DNA of 64,000 nucleotides, taken from contig NZ_FZOG01000005.1 in assembly GCF_900188155.1 (NCBI RefSeq), forward strand, positions 248,001 to 312,000. The letters are read 5' to 3'. The stretch comes from Pseudomonas segetis (lineage in GTDB: Bacteria > Pseudomonadota > Gammaproteobacteria > Pseudomonadales > Pseudomonadaceae). The notes below the pieces were generated by a model, which was not told where the DNA came from, made no database searches, and worked only from the letters and a program-made list of their open reading frames with translations. The position numbers and the translations under genes are program-made. This document shows, in pieces, positions 7,713 through 17,126 of the stretch (the first letter of the stretch is position 1; every line of letters begins with the position of its first letter).

Positions 7713-9716
7713 TTAACTGGCCGACACTGCGGCTTCATGTGCTTGGATTTCGACCAGCAGTTGTCGGTTTTTTACCTGCTCGCCAGGGGTTGCCTGTATA
7801 CGGTTGACCACTCCATCAATACTCGCCTTTAGCGGATGTTCCATTTTCATGGCTTCCAGCACGAGCAGTAATTGACCCTTGCTGACATGGCTGCCTGGTT
7901 CAACCAGCACCTCGACTATCGCGCCATCCATGGGCGCCTTGACCAAACCGCTACCCGTTGCTTCGGCGCTGCCTGTGGCCTTGTGCGTCGCGTTCTGGAT
8001 GTACACTGAGCCGCCGTGGGTAAACAGGTGCAGCCCCTGGTGTTGCAGCTGATAAGGCACACGCTGGCGCACGCCGTCGATTTCGACTGTGCAGTTCTCG
8101 CCGTCTGCATCGAGCAGGTGCAACTCGAAGCTTTGCTGTTCAATGCTGATACGCAGTCTGGGTTGTTGCCCGGCGTGCACCAGGGTCAGGGTCGCCTTGA
8201 CCGTGCTTTCAGCCAGCTCAAGCACATAGTCAAGTCCGGCAGTTGCCGAGTTGCTCCAACCGCTGCGTTCTGCCTGCTGGGCGCTGTGCATGGTCGAGGC
8301 GTGATAGAACAGTGCGCTTGCCAATGCCAGTTCCTTATTGGAAATGGTTGCTGCTGCCAGGCTTGGGTCTTGGCTGAAGTGCTCGCCGATAAAGGCCGTG
8401 GTTGCATCGCCTGAGGCAAATTGCGGATGCCTGAGCAGGTTGGCGAGAAACCTTTGGTTGGTCTTGACCCCAAGCAATACGCAGTCTTCAACCGCGCGGG
8501 CGAGTTTGCGCCGGGCTTCGTCGCGGGTTGCCCCGTAAGCGATGATTTTTGCCAGCATAGGATCATAAAAGGGGCTGATTGCTTGACCCTCGAGCACGCC
8601 ATGATCAATGCGAATGCCGTCGAGCAGGGCCGGGCGCCAGCGCATGATAGTGCCGGTTTGCGGTATAAAATCCTTGGCCGGGTCTTCTGCGTACAACCGT
8701 ACTTCTATCGCGTGGCCGCTCAGGCGTATCTGTTCCTGTTTCAGCGGTAATGGCTCGCCTTGGGCCACGCTGATTTGCCAAGCGACCAGGTCCTGTCCGG
8801 TGACCAGTTCGGTGACGGGATGTTCGACCTGCAGGCGCGTGTTCATTTCCAGAAAGTAGAAGTCGCCGTTTTGATCGAGGAGAAACTCGACGGTGCCTGC
8901 CCCGACATAGTTAACCGATGCCGCGGCCTTCACCGCCGCTTCACCCATGGCCTGGCGCAAGGCATCCGTCATCAGCGGGCAGGGCGCTTCCTCAACGACC
9001 TTTTGATGCCTGCGTTGGACCGAGCAGTCACGCTCGCCGAGGTAGACGAGGTTGCCATGCTGGTCGCCGAACACCTGGATCTCGACGTGGCGAGGCTTTA
9101 GCACCGCGCGTTCGAGTATCAGCTCGCCGGAACCAAAGGCGTTGAGTGCTTCAGAGCGAGCAGTATTGAGCTGTTCATCAAGCTCCGAATGGGCCTGGAC
9201 CAGGCGCATGCCACGCCCACCACCGCCAGCGCTCGCCTTGATCATCAGCGGGTAGCCGATACGCTGGGCTTGCTCATGCAGTGTCGCTTGATCTTGCACC
9301 GCGCCTTCGTAGCCGGGAATACAGGGCACACCAGCCTCGAGCATGGCGATTTTCGACAGGCGCTTGCTGCCCATCAGGTGAATCGCCTCGATACTGGGGC
9401 CAATGAAAATGATCCCGGCGTTGGCGCAGGCGCGGGCAAAGTCGGCGTTCTCGGAAAGAAAGCCGTAGCCAGGGTGGATCGCTTCTGCCGCTGTCTTTTG
9501 TGCTGCGGCGATGATGTTGTCGATCTTCAGGTATGACTGGCCAACCTGGGCTGGCCCGATGCATACGGCTTCATCCGCCATTTGCACGTGCCGCGCCTGG
9601 GCATCGGCCTGGCTGTACACCGCGACGGTGCGATAACCCAGGGCGTGAGCCGTGTTTATGATGCGACAGGCAATTTCACCACGATTGGCGATCAGTATCT
9701 TGTTGAAGCCCGGCAT
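7713..9716 (-). CDS. atuF: geranyl-CoA carboxylase, biotin-carrying alpha subunit
   Basis: The start at 9716 (MPGFNKILIANRGEIACRI) matches how biotin carboxylases begin and has an AGGAGT SD. The longer open frame upstream is an artefact of atuE sequence. The 667 residues contain a biotin carboxylase N-domain (about 1-110), an ATP-grasp domain with the glycine-rich KASAGGGGRGM loop, a C-domain (about 335-440), a middle region, and a C-terminal biotinyl domain with EAMKM; the biotinylated Lys is about residue 624. With AtuC it carboxylates cis-geranyl-CoA to isohexenyl-glutaconyl-CoA. A methylcrotonyl-CoA carboxylase would look similar; the atu context decides. Confidence 0.92.
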   Translation of the reverse strand: MPGFNKILIANRGEIACRIINTAHALGYRTVAVYSQADAQARHVQMADEAVCIGPAQVGQSYLKIDNIIAAAQKTAAEAIHPGYGFLSENADFARACANAGIIFIGPSIEAIHLMGSKRLSKIAMLEAGVPCIPGYEGAVQDQATLHEQAQRIGYPLMIKASAGGGGRGMRLVQAHSELDEQLNTARSEALNAFGSGELILERAVLKPRHVEIQVFGDQHGNLVYLGERDCSVQRRHQKVVEEAPCPLMTDALRQAMGEAAVKAAASVNYVGAGTVEFLLDQNGDFYFLEMNTRLQVEHPVTELVTGQDLVAWQISVAQGEPLPLKQEQIRLSGHAIEVRLYAEDPAKDFIPQTGTIMRWRPALLDGIRIDHGVLEGQAISPFYDPMLAKIIAYGATRDEARRKLARAVEDCVLLGVKTNQRFLANLLRHPQFASGDATTAFIGEHFSQDPSLAAATISNKELALASALFYHASTMHSAQQAERSGWSNSATAGLDYVLELAESTVKATLTLVHAGQQPRLRISIEQQSFELHLLDADGENCTVEIDGVRQRVPYQLQHQGLHLFTHGGSVYIQNATHKATGSAEATGSGLVKAPMDGAIVEVLVEPGSHVSKGQLLLVLEAMKMEHPLKASIDGVVNRIQATPGEQVKNRQLLVEIQAHEAAVSAS

Positions 9717-9762
9717 GCTGGCTACTCCTGGCAGGTGACTGGGGGTTGCACTGGGCCCGGGT

Positions 9763-10557
9763 TCATTCGGCCCAGCCTGGCGTGCGTTTCTGGACAAAGG
9801 CCATGGTGCCTTCGATGCCTTCGGGGCTAAGCACTGCGTTGGCAAAGGATTGAGCGGCGTCATCCAACAGTTGTCCAAGGGGTTGCAGTTCGGTGTCCAG
9901 CAGCAAAGCCTTGGTCGCTGCATTGGCTTGGGGCGCACAACGCTTTATCTGCGCCAGGGTTTCGTCGAGGCGCTGCTCGATTTCCGCTGCACTGGCTTCA
10001 CTGAAGTGCACTAGGCCCAGGCGCGCGGCCTCCTGGCCGCTGAAGCGAGCGGCGGTCAAGGCCAGGCGACGGGCTTGGGTCAAGCCAATGCGCTTGGCTA
10101 CGAATGGGGCGATTTGTGCTGGCAAAATACCGAGGGTTGTTTCCGGCAAGCCAAACTTGGCGTCGTCGGCGGCGATGGCAACATCCGATACACAGGCAAG
10201 GCCAAAGCCGCCACCGAGGACAGCGCCTTCGAGCAGGGCAATCACCACTTGCGGCAAGCGCTGGGCTTGCTCAAGCATGATGCCAAAGGCTCGGTTCAAC
10301 TCGCGGTAGGCGTCTATCCCAACGGCGCGTGCGTTGGCCATGTCCTTGATATCGCCACCCGCACAAAAGTGCCCGCCCGCGCCGCGCAAGACAACAGCCC
10401 TGACCTGTTGGTCCTGGTTGAGCTGGCTGAAAACCTGGGTCAGTTCTTCGACCATGCTCAGGCTCATGGCGTTGCGCGATTCGGGGCGGTTGAGCGTTAC
10501 TGTCAGGACACCCTGTTCGAGGTTTATAAGCAGTGTTTTCAGGTCTGGCAGTTGCAT
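9763..10557 (-). CDS. atuE: isohexenylglutaconyl-CoA hydratase (crotonase family)
   Basis: A 264-residue crotonase-fold enzyme. The oxyanion-hole segments are HFCAGGDIKDMA (about 65-76) and ALLEGAVLGGGFGLAC (about 107-122). The acid/base glutamate is in FGLPETTLGILPAQ (about 136-149). The product should hydrate isohexenylglutaconyl-CoA to the 3-hydroxy acid CoA, which a lyase then cleaves. No HMG-CoA-lyase-like gene is in the window, so that step must be encoded elsewhere. The gap to atuF is 46 nt and to atuD 39 nt. Confidence 0.88.
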   Translation of the reverse strand: MQLPDLKTLLINLEQGVLTVTLNRPESRNAMSLSMVEELTQVFSQLNQDQQVRAVVLRGAGGHFCAGGDIKDMANARAVGIDAYRELNRAFGIMLEQAQRLPQVVIALLEGAVLGGGFGLACVSDVAIAADDAKFGLPETTLGILPAQIAPFVAKRIGLTQARRLALTAARFSGQEAARLGLVHFSEASAAEIEQRLDETLAQIKRCAPQANAATKALLLDTELQPLGQLLDDAAQSFANAVLSPEGIEGTMAFVQKRTPGWAE

Positions 10558-10596
10558 GGGGTTCTCTCTGGCTCAGGGCTTGGGTAGCGTTCTGCT

Positions 10597-11757
10597 TCAG
10601 GCTTTTTTCTTGCCGGGTAGAATGCCCATCAGCTTGCAGATGATGCCGAGCATGATTTCATCGGCGCCGCCGCCAATCGAAACCAGGCGCACGTCGCGGT
10701 AGGCCCGGGACACCGGGTTGTCCCACATAAAGCCCATGCCGCCCCAGTACTGCAGGCAACTGTCGCTCACTTCGCGGCCCAGTCGGCCGGCCTTGAGCTT
10801 GGCCATAGAGGCTAGCTTGGTGACATCCTTGCCAGCGACATACATTTCGGTTGCCTGGTAGACCAGCGCACGCAAGGCCTCGATTTCACACGCCAACTCG
10901 GCCATGCGGAAATGAATGACCTGATTGTCGATCAGCGCGTTGCCGAAGGTCTTGCGCTCCTTGCAGTATTCGATGGTGGCCTCGACGCAATGCTCCAGCC
11001 CCTTGATCATGTTGGCTGCGCCGAATAGGCGTTCTTCCTGGAACTGCAGCATCTGCATCATGAACCCGGCGCCTTCCTGGCCGATGCGGTTACGCTGTGG
11101 CACACGGACATTATCGAAAAACACTTGCGCGGTTTCGGAGCTGCGCATCCCGAGTTTGTCGAGGTGTGGACTGAGTGTGATGCCCGGGGTGTTCATCGGC
11201 ACCATGATCAGGGACTTGTTGACGTGGGGTTTACCGTCCGAGGTGTTTGCCAGCAGGCAGATGAAGTCAGCGCTTGGCGAGTTGGTGATCCACATCTTGC
11301 TGCCGTCGATAATATAGTCGTCGCCGTCCTTGCGAGCCGTTGTCTTGAGGCCTGCGACGTCCGAGCCGGCACCCACTTCGGAAACCCCGATGCAGCCAAC
11401 CATTTCGCCGCTGATGGCAGGGCGCAGAAACTCATCACGCAGTTCATCAGAACCGAAACGGGCCAGGGCTGGGGTGCACATGTCGGTTTGCACCCCAAGT
11501 GACATGGGGACGCCACCGCAATGAATGGTGCCGAACTCTTCCGCCGCAACTATCGAGTAGCTGTAGTCGAGGCCCATGCCGCCGAATTTTTCGGGCTTGG
11601 AGATGCCCAGCAGACCCAGATTGCCAGCTTTTTTGAATACATCGTGAATAGGAAAACGGCCATCCTTTTCCCATTGGTCGACATAGGGGTTTATCTCCTT
11701 ATCGACGAAGTTCTTGACCGTACGACGCAGCTCTTGGTGTTCTTGAGTGAAGATCAT
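10597..11757 (-). CDS. atuD: citronellyl-CoA dehydrogenase (acyl-CoA dehydrogenase family)
   Basis: The 386-residue protein has the three acyl-CoA dehydrogenase regions. FAD contacts are in GCIGVSEVGAGSDVAGLKTTA and WITNSPSADFICLLA, and the C-terminal helical domain carries CLQYWGGMGFMWDNPVSRAYRD. No conspicuous Glu stands at the usual catalytic position of that segment; branched-chain enzymes keep it in other positions. SD GGAGAA. In the atu pathway it introduces the alpha-beta double bond of citronellyl-CoA to give geranyl-CoA, passing electrons to electron-transfer flavoprotein. Confidence 0.9.
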   Translation of the reverse strand: MIFTQEHQELRRTVKNFVDKEINPYVDQWEKDGRFPIHDVFKKAGNLGLLGISKPEKFGGMGLDYSYSIVAAEEFGTIHCGGVPMSLGVQTDMCTPALARFGSDELRDEFLRPAISGEMVGCIGVSEVGAGSDVAGLKTTARKDGDDYIIDGSKMWITNSPSADFICLLANTSDGKPHVNKSLIMVPMNTPGITLSPHLDKLGMRSSETAQVFFDNVRVPQRNRIGQEGAGFMMQMLQFQEERLFGAANMIKGLEHCVEATIEYCKERKTFGNALIDNQVIHFRMAELACEIEALRALVYQATEMYVAGKDVTKLASMAKLKAGRLGREVSDSCLQYWGGMGFMWDNPVSRAYRDVRLVSIGGGADEIMLGIICKLMGILPGKKKA

Positions 11758-11799
11758 CTTGTTATTCTCCAGAGCGAAGGGTTAAGTCGGGCGCCAGGG

Positions 11800-13416
11800 C
11801 TAGAAGCGCGCCACGCCAAAGCGATTGTTTTTCAGGGGGCGCAGGGCTGCTTCGGTGCAGATATCCAGCAAATAGCCGAGCAGCTTGCGGGTATCGCGTG
11901 GGTCGATCAGGCCGTCATCCCAAAGGCTGGCCGTGCCGTAAAGAGCGGTCGACTGGCTGTCGAGTTTCTGCGCGGTGACCTGTTCGAGCATGTCGAGCAT
12001 TTTCGGGTCGGCTTCAAGGCCTTCTTTTGCATGCTTGGCTTCGGTGACGATGCGCAACACCTTGCCGGCCTGGGCACCGCCCATGACTGCCGTCCTGCTG
12101 TTGGGCCAGGCAAAGATGAAGCGCGGGTCCAGGCCGCGTCCACACATGGCGTAATTACCTGCGCCATAGGAACCGCCGACCACTATGGTCAGCTTGGGCA
12201 CGCTGGCATTGGCCACTGCCTGAATCATTTTCGAGCCGTGCTTGATCACCCCAAGTTGCTCTGACTCGGTACCGACCATGAAGCCTGTGGTGTTGTGCAG
12301 GAACAGAATCGGCGTATTGCTTTGTTCGCACAGTTGAATGAATTGCGCAGCCTTGGCCGCCCCTTGCGGAGTGATTGGGCCGTTGTTGCCGATCAAGCCG
12401 CAGCGGTGGCCTTCAATGCTCAAGTGGCCGCAGACGGTTTGCTGGTCGAACTCATTCTTGAAGTCGAGAAACTCCGACCCATCAGCGATTCGCGCAATGA
12501 TTTCACGCACGTCGTAAGGCTTTTTCGGGTCTGCAGGTACTACTCCAAGCAGCTCTTGCGCCTCATACAGCGGTTGGCGATAACTTGGCGCCTGGCGGGC
12601 GGGTAATTGCGCGTTCCAGGGCAGCACGCTGACAATCTCCCGGGCGATGCGCAGGGCATCGGCATCATTCTCGGCCAGGTATTCAGCGGTGCCTGCGGTT
12701 TGCGCGTGCATTTCTGCGCCGCCAAGTTCTTCATCGGTTGCCACCTCGCCAGTGGCAGCTTTTAGCAGGGGAGGGCCGGCGAGAAACATCTTGGCCTTGC
12801 CGCGCACCACTACCACATAATCGGAAAGCCCTGGCTGGTAGGCCCCGCCTGCGGTACTAGAGCCATGCACCACGGTGATTTGCGGCAACCCCATGGCGGA
12901 CATGCGCGCTTGGTTGGCAAAGCCACGCGCGCCCTCAATGAAAATATCAGCGGCATAATTGAGGTTGGCGCCGCCGCTTTCCGCGAGTGTTACGACCGGC
13001 AGTTTGTTTTCGACTGCAATCTGCTGCAGGCGCAGGGTCTTCTTCAGGCCGGTCGGTGAAATGGTGCCGCCCTTGATTGCACTGTTGCTTGCGCTGATCA
13101 GGCAGCGCACACCGGCGATATAACCGATGCCCGAGATGATGCCTCCGCCTGCTTGGGTGCCATCCTTGTCGTCGTGTAGCTTGTAGCCCGCCAAAGATGA
13201 CAACTCCAGAAATGGCGCGCCCGGGTCGAGCAGGGCACCAAGGCGTTCACGGGGCAGCAATTGGCCACGTTTGTCGAACTTGGCCTTGGCCGCTGCAGCC
13301 TTGTCGAGTACCTTCTGTTCGGCCTCGCGAAAGCTGGCAATGGCTTCAAGCATGGCTTGGCGGTTATCGGCAAACTCACTGCTGTTTACATCAATCTCGG
13401 ATTGAATCACCGGCAT
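11800..13416 (-). CDS. atuC: geranyl-CoA carboxylase, carboxyltransferase beta subunit
   Basis: A 538-residue carboxyltransferase with two crotonase-like halves. The first (about 40-300) has GGIISGIGYIAGVRCLI and STAGGAYQPGLSDY; the second (about 300-520) has HNTTGFMVGTESEQLGVIKHG and GGSYGAGNYAMCGRGLDPRF. It works with AtuF to transfer carboxyl from biotin to geranyl-CoA. The presence of a glycine-rich rather than bulky loop at the acyl site could separate geranyl- from methylcrotonyl-specific enzymes, but I cannot judge this without an alignment. It follows atuB after only 3 nt. Confidence 0.92.
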   Translation of the reverse strand: MPVIQSEIDVNSSEFADNRQAMLEAIASFREAEQKVLDKAAAAKAKFDKRGQLLPRERLGALLDPGAPFLELSSLAGYKLHDDKDGTQAGGGIISGIGYIAGVRCLISASNSAIKGGTISPTGLKKTLRLQQIAVENKLPVVTLAESGGANLNYAADIFIEGARGFANQARMSAMGLPQITVVHGSSTAGGAYQPGLSDYVVVVRGKAKMFLAGPPLLKAATGEVATDEELGGAEMHAQTAGTAEYLAENDADALRIAREIVSVLPWNAQLPARQAPSYRQPLYEAQELLGVVPADPKKPYDVREIIARIADGSEFLDFKNEFDQQTVCGHLSIEGHRCGLIGNNGPITPQGAAKAAQFIQLCEQSNTPILFLHNTTGFMVGTESEQLGVIKHGSKMIQAVANASVPKLTIVVGGSYGAGNYAMCGRGLDPRFIFAWPNSRTAVMGGAQAGKVLRIVTEAKHAKEGLEADPKMLDMLEQVTAQKLDSQSTALYGTASLWDDGLIDPRDTRKLLGYLLDICTEAALRPLKNNRFGVARF

Positions 13417-13419
13417 TGG

Positions 13420-14292
13420 TTATTCCCCTTTAAGCACGTCTGGCAAGTAGGCGCGGTGGAAGCCGTTGAATGCCTGGTCCGACCCAGCTTTGGCCTTGGC
13501 CAGGGGAAAGGCGCGAGTGCCTTGGCTGGATGCGCCGTCGATGCGTAGCGTGGTGCCACTGATAAATGCGGCACCTGGGCTGAGCAAGAAAACAATGGCG
13601 GCAGAGACTTCCGATTCCGTGCCGATGCGTTTTAACGGTACATGTTCACGCAGGACGGGAATGATTGCCTTGAAGGCGCCTTCATAAGTATCCATGCCGC
13701 TGGAGGCAATCCAGCCGGGAGCCACGGCGTTGACCCGTACCCCCGCATAGCCCCATTCGACAGCGGCGGTCTTGGTGAAGTTTTCCATCCCGGCCCGCGC
13801 CGCGCCTGAGTGCCCCATGCCCGGCATGCCGCCCCACATATCGGCCAGCATATTGACGATGCTGCCGCCGCTGTTCTTCATCGACTGGTTGAATACTTCG
13901 CGGGCGACCAGAAAGCCACCGACTAGATTGGTTTTGACCACCGCCTCGAAACCTTTAAGGGTGATCGAAGCGAGTGGCGCCGGGTATTGTCCGCCGGCGT
14001 TGTTGACCAGGTGATGGATTTGCCCGCGCGCTGCAATGACGCTTTCGACCATGGCCTTGACCGAGGCCTCGTCACGGATATCGCAACTGTAATAACTGAC
14101 GCTGCCGTTATCCTGGCTGATTTCTCCTGCGGTCTTTTCCAGCTTTTCAATCGTACGGCCAACCAGTACGACGTGCGCGCCAAGCGCTGCCAGCTCATGT
14201 GCGGTGCAGCGGCCAATACCACTGCCGCCACCGGTCACCATGATGGTTTGCCCGGCGAAGAGGTCGGTGCGGAAAATCGAGTTATAGCTCAT
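13420..14292 (-). CDS. atuB: short-chain dehydrogenase/reductase AtuB
   Basis: A 290-residue SDR with TGGGSGIGRCTA cofactor motif (about 20-31), NNAGG (about 95-99) and an unusual catalytic region. The usual Tyr-x3-Lys is replaced by GHSGAARAGMENFTK, which is the pattern of 2,4-dienoyl-CoA reductase-like and peroxisomal enoyl-CoA reductase SDRs. This argues for a reductase acting on an enoyl- or dienoyl-CoA rather than an alcohol dehydrogenase. It stands between atuA and atuC (43 nt and 3 nt). The in-pathway role is not established. Confidence 0.85.
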   Translation of the reverse strand: MSYNSIFRTDLFAGQTIMVTGGGSGIGRCTAHELAALGAHVVLVGRTIEKLEKTAGEISQDNGSVSYYSCDIRDEASVKAMVESVIAARGQIHHLVNNAGGQYPAPLASITLKGFEAVVKTNLVGGFLVAREVFNQSMKNSGGSIVNMLADMWGGMPGMGHSGAARAGMENFTKTAAVEWGYAGVRVNAVAPGWIASSGMDTYEGAFKAIIPVLREHVPLKRIGTESEVSAAIVFLLSPGAAFISGTTLRIDGASSQGTRAFPLAKAKAGSDQAFNGFHRAYLPDVLKGE

Positions 14293-14335
14293 TGTTATTC
14301 TCGTCTTGTAGAGGGCCAGGGCGCGTGTCTATCGT

Positions 14336-16120
14336 CTACTCCAGGCTGCTCGCCAGGGCAGCAGGGACTGGCACCGGAAATTCCAGCAGTTGTTGGGCAA
14401 AGGCCTTGCCTTGTGGGTCAATGCGCAGGCTGGCGACACCACCACCGCCCAAGGCGTTTTCCAGCAGGAAGTTCAAGCTATGGGTACCGGGTAAATACCA
14501 ACGGCTGACCTTGCCCTGCCTTGGTTCAAGGACATGGGCCATCCATCCGGCCACGGCTGCCTCGGACAAAGCAGCCGCGATCCATGCCATGTATTCGGGC
14601 TTTCTGGCCATGACCCCGATATTGCTGTGATTGCCCTTGTCGCCGGAGCGTGCAACCGCCAGCTTGATCAGCGGTATGCAGGTTGGCGTAGGACCGCTTG
14701 CTGTCGGTGCAGCGGTGATCAGGGAATGTTGCTGACCGGGCTCCAGGGAAGGGAGGGCCACGCCGTGGCGCTGGCCGTCGATCTCGACCTCAACTGCGCA
14801 GGCGGACTTGTCGACCAGGAAGGAGAACAGGCGGATAACCGGGTAGACCGTTGGCCGTCCACCGACAATCCCGGTCAAGCCCGGGGCCATGCCGGTTGCA
14901 GCCTGGGCAATCTCCCGCGAGAAGACTATCAAGGCTTCTTTTCTGGCGTGGCGTACTGCGAGCTTGATCACCACTTCACGGGTATCCTGGCGCTGGCCAT
15001 GTGGACCATAGGTGGCTTCGCTGCCAAGCAATTCGATATTCACCTCGCGATACTTGTCCCAGCCGCGTTCAGCGAATATCTCCTCGGTCTTGGCAATAAT
15101 CGCCTGGCTGACCCGTTGCGCCTTTTTCACTGCATCCATACCGCTGATCAAGCAACTGGCTGTGCAGCGAAAACCATCTGGGTAGGTTGCACTGACTTTA
15201 TAAGTCTCGGTTGGCGCCGAGCCTTTTGCACCGCTGACTGCAACACGGTTGGAGCCAGACTGCTGCAGTTCGACCTGGCTGAAATCGCAGGTCACATCAG
15301 GCAGCAGGTAGGCGTGCGGATCACCAATTTCGTAGAGCAGCTGTTCGCCGACGGTCAGCCGGCTTACCAGGCCGCCAGTGTTTTCTGGCTTGCTGACAGT
15401 GAAACCAGCGTCAGCCCCAACCTCTATCACTGGAAAGCCAATATGCTCGTAATCCGGAACCTCTTGCCAGTCGGTGAAGTTGCCGCCGGTGCATTGCGCG
15501 CCGCACTCGATGAGATGGCCGGCAAGCGCCGCCTGGGCGAGCTTGTCGTAGTCACTCCAGGACCAGCCGAATTCATGGACCAAGGCACCGCTGACCACCG
15601 CGCTGTCGACGACCCGGCCGGTAATGACTATGTCCGCACCCAGTTCGAGCGCAGCCGCAATCCCCGGGGCACCCAGGTAGGCGTTGACCGATACGCAGAA
15701 GGGCGGCATTGCTGCACCGCTGAACATTTCCAGTGTGCCGGCTTTGGCCAGTTCGCTGGCTTTGGCTTGCAGGTTGTCGCCATGCACCACGGCGATTTTC
15801 AATTCGACTCCGGCTTTTTCGCAGGCCGCAGCAAGCGCCGCCGCGCAGGCTTGGGGATTGACCCCGCCAGCATTGCTGATAACACGGATATTGCGTGTGG
15901 CAATGGTGTTCAGCAGTGGCTGCAGTGTCTCGACGAAATCGCTGGCATAGCCGGTATCCGGGTTTTTCATTTTGGCCCCGGCCATGATCGACATGGTGAT
16001 TTCGGCCAGGTAGTCAAATACCAGGTAGTCCAGCCGGGTCCCGTTGACAAGCTGGGCGGCGGCAGTGGAGGTGTCGCCCCAGAATGCGCTGGCGCAGCCG
16101 ATACGTACGGTTTTAGTCAT
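14336..16120 (-). CDS. atuA: AtuA, acyclic terpene utilisation family protein (DUF1446)
   Basis: The start at 16120 gives [17 protein letters not shown] and 594 residues; the longer frame would run through the promoter. The N-terminal part is the DUF1446 domain (about 5-380, with [16 protein letters not shown] and [26 protein letters not shown]). A C-terminal domain (about 480-594, with [22 protein letters not shown]) completes the AtuA architecture. The biochemical function is not established. It is essential for terpenol growth in P. aeruginosa by published work, as I recall it. As first gene of the operon it directly follows the AtuR-controlled promoter. Confidence 0.9.
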   Translation of the reverse strand: MTKTVRIGCASAFWGDTSTAAAQLVNGTRLDYLVFDYLAEITMSIMAGAKMKNPDTGYASDFVETLQPLLNTIATRNIRVISNAGGVNPQACAAALAAACEKAGVELKIAVVHGDNLQAKASELAKAGTLEMFSGAAMPPFCVSVNAYLGAPGIAAALELGADIVITGRVVDSAVVSGALVHEFGWSWSDYDKLAQAALAGHLIECGAQCTGGNFTDWQEVPDYEHIGFPVIEVGADAGFTVSKPENTGGLVSRLTVGEQLLYEIGDPHAYLLPDVTCDFSQVELQQSGSNRVAVSGAKGSAPTETYKVSATYPDGFRCTASCLISGMDAVKKAQRVSQAIIAKTEEIFAERGWDKYREVNIELLGSEATYGPHGQRQDTREVVIKLAVRHARKEALIVFSREIAQAATGMAPGLTGIVGGRPTVYPVIRLFSFLVDKSACAVEVEIDGQRHGVALPSLEPGQQHSLITAAPTASGPTPTCIPLIKLAVARSGDKGNHSNIGVMARKPEYMAWIAAALSEAAVAGWMAHVLEPRQGKVSRWYLPGTHSLNFLLENALGGGGVASLRIDPQGKAFAQQLLEFPVPVPAALASSLE

Positions 16121-16164
16121 TAGAGTCAGGCCCGCAACATGCAGATAGGGTGTGATCAACACTA

Positions 16165-16180
16165 CCAAGCAAGCGCTTGG
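16165..16180. promoter_or_regulatory. AtuR operator 1
   Basis: CCAAGC-AAGC-GCTTGG is an inverted repeat with 6-bp arms. Its exact reverse complement is repeated at 16222-16237, 57 bp away centre to centre. AtuR of P. aeruginosa is reported to bind two inverted repeats in the atuA-atuR intergenic region, and this arrangement matches. It lies downstream of the predicted atuA -10. Confidence 0.8.
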
Positions 16181-16196
16181 TTGAAAAGCCTTTGCT

Positions 16197-16225
16197 GTGA
16201 TATTTCTATGCTGAGCTAGTGCCAA
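16197..16225 (-). promoter_or_regulatory. predicted atuA promoter
   Basis: On the minus strand TTGGCA (16225-16220) and TATCAC (16202-16197) are separated by exactly 17 nt. The -35 box is inside operator 2 and transcription would start just before operator 1, so a bound AtuR pair would block polymerase at both ends. Confidence 0.5.
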
Positions 16226-16237
16226 GCGCTTGCTTGG
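16222..16237. promoter_or_regulatory. AtuR operator 2
   Basis: CCAAGC-GCTT-GCTTGG, the mirror image of operator 1. It overlaps the predicted -35 of atuA and precedes the chosen atuR start by about 110 nt, so it can serve both directions. Confidence 0.8.
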
Positions 16238-16350
16238 TTTACCGTGTAGGCATAGATTTCGTTAATTCCAACAAGCACTTGTCGGCCTCTTTGGCAGCGG
16301 TTCGATGGTTTTCCGGCAAGTTGCTGGCAGGTATTCCAGGAGTAAAAAGT

Positions 16351-16971
16351 TTGGATGATTTGAAGGCCCAGGCTGTCATGCAGGAACTGGTTGCCAATGG
16401 CTTGGTGACGGACCCGGACAGCGCCCGTGGAAAATTACTGCAAACGGCCGCGCACCTGTTTCGCAGCAAAGGCTATGAGCGCACCACGGTGCGTGACCTC
16501 GCCAGCGCAGTTGGTATCCAGTCAGGCAGCATCTTTCACCACTTCAAGAGCAAGGATGAAATTCTGCGCTCGGTGATGGAGGAAACGGTTCGCTACAACA
16601 CCGCCATGATGCAAGCCGCGCTGGATGAGGCAACCACCTTGCGCGAACGAGTGCTGGCGCTTATTCGTTGTGAATTGCAGTCGATCATGGGGGGCACAGG
16701 GGAGGCGATGGCAGTGCTGGTCTATGAGTGGAGGTCGTTGTCAGATGAAGGCCGTGCCCACATCCTGGCGCTGCGTGAGACCTATGAGCAGATCTGGCTG
16801 GAGGTTTTGGCGCAAGCCAAGGCAGAGGGCTACTTCAAGGCCGATCCATTCATTATCCGGCGCTTCCTGACCGGGGCTTTGAGCTGGACCACAACCTGGT
16901 TTCGCTCCGAGGGGCCAATGAGCCTTGATCAACTCGCCGAAGAGGCATTATCGCTGGTGTTGAAAGACTGA
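16351..16971 (+). CDS. atuR: TetR-family repressor of the atu operon
   Basis: I chose the TTG at 16351 because it has an AGGAG SD 8 nt upstream and gives 206 residues, usual for TetR proteins. The longer frame from 16219 would begin inside operator 2. An ATG at 16378 is another option. The helix-turn-helix is in TTVRDLASAVGIQSGSIFHHFKSKDEIL; the rest is a helical ligand domain. It is divergent from atuA and should release its twin operators when citronellyl/geranyl-type acyl-CoA or acid is present. The ligand is inferred from the pathway. Confidence 0.88.
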   Translation: MDDLKAQAVMQELVANGLVTDPDSARGKLLQTAAHLFRSKGYERTTVRDLASAVGIQSGSIFHHFKSKDEILRSVMEETVRYNTAMMQAALDEATTLRERVLALIRCELQSIMGGTGEAMAVLVYEWRSLSDEGRAHILALRETYEQIWLEVLAQAKAEGYFKADPFIIRRFLTGALSWTTTWFRSEGPMSLDQLAEEALSLVLKD

Positions 16972-17126
16972 TAGACGAGCCTTCCAGGGAACGGACAAAA
17001 CCTGGCGCAAAACCGACACTTTCAGCCAAGTGGTCACTTTGCGCATTTTGCAGCTCCATTAACTAGGGTAGAGTTTGCAATTAGTGGCTATTTGCCAATA
17101 TGGATGTTCGGGTAATAGGCAAGCCT

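Noticed and set aside
9717..9938. AtuF beginning at 9938
   Set aside because: The extension is atuE sequence out of frame; biotin carboxylases begin at MPGFNKI-type sequence.
14534..16123. Long plus-strand open frame (529 codons) opposite atuA
   Set aside because: It mirrors the atuA gene in codon-shifted antisense, has no SD and no recognisable protein features.
16219..16350. AtuR starting at GTG 16219 (250 residues)
   Set aside because: The start would be inside operator 2 and the added 44 residues are unlike TetR proteins.
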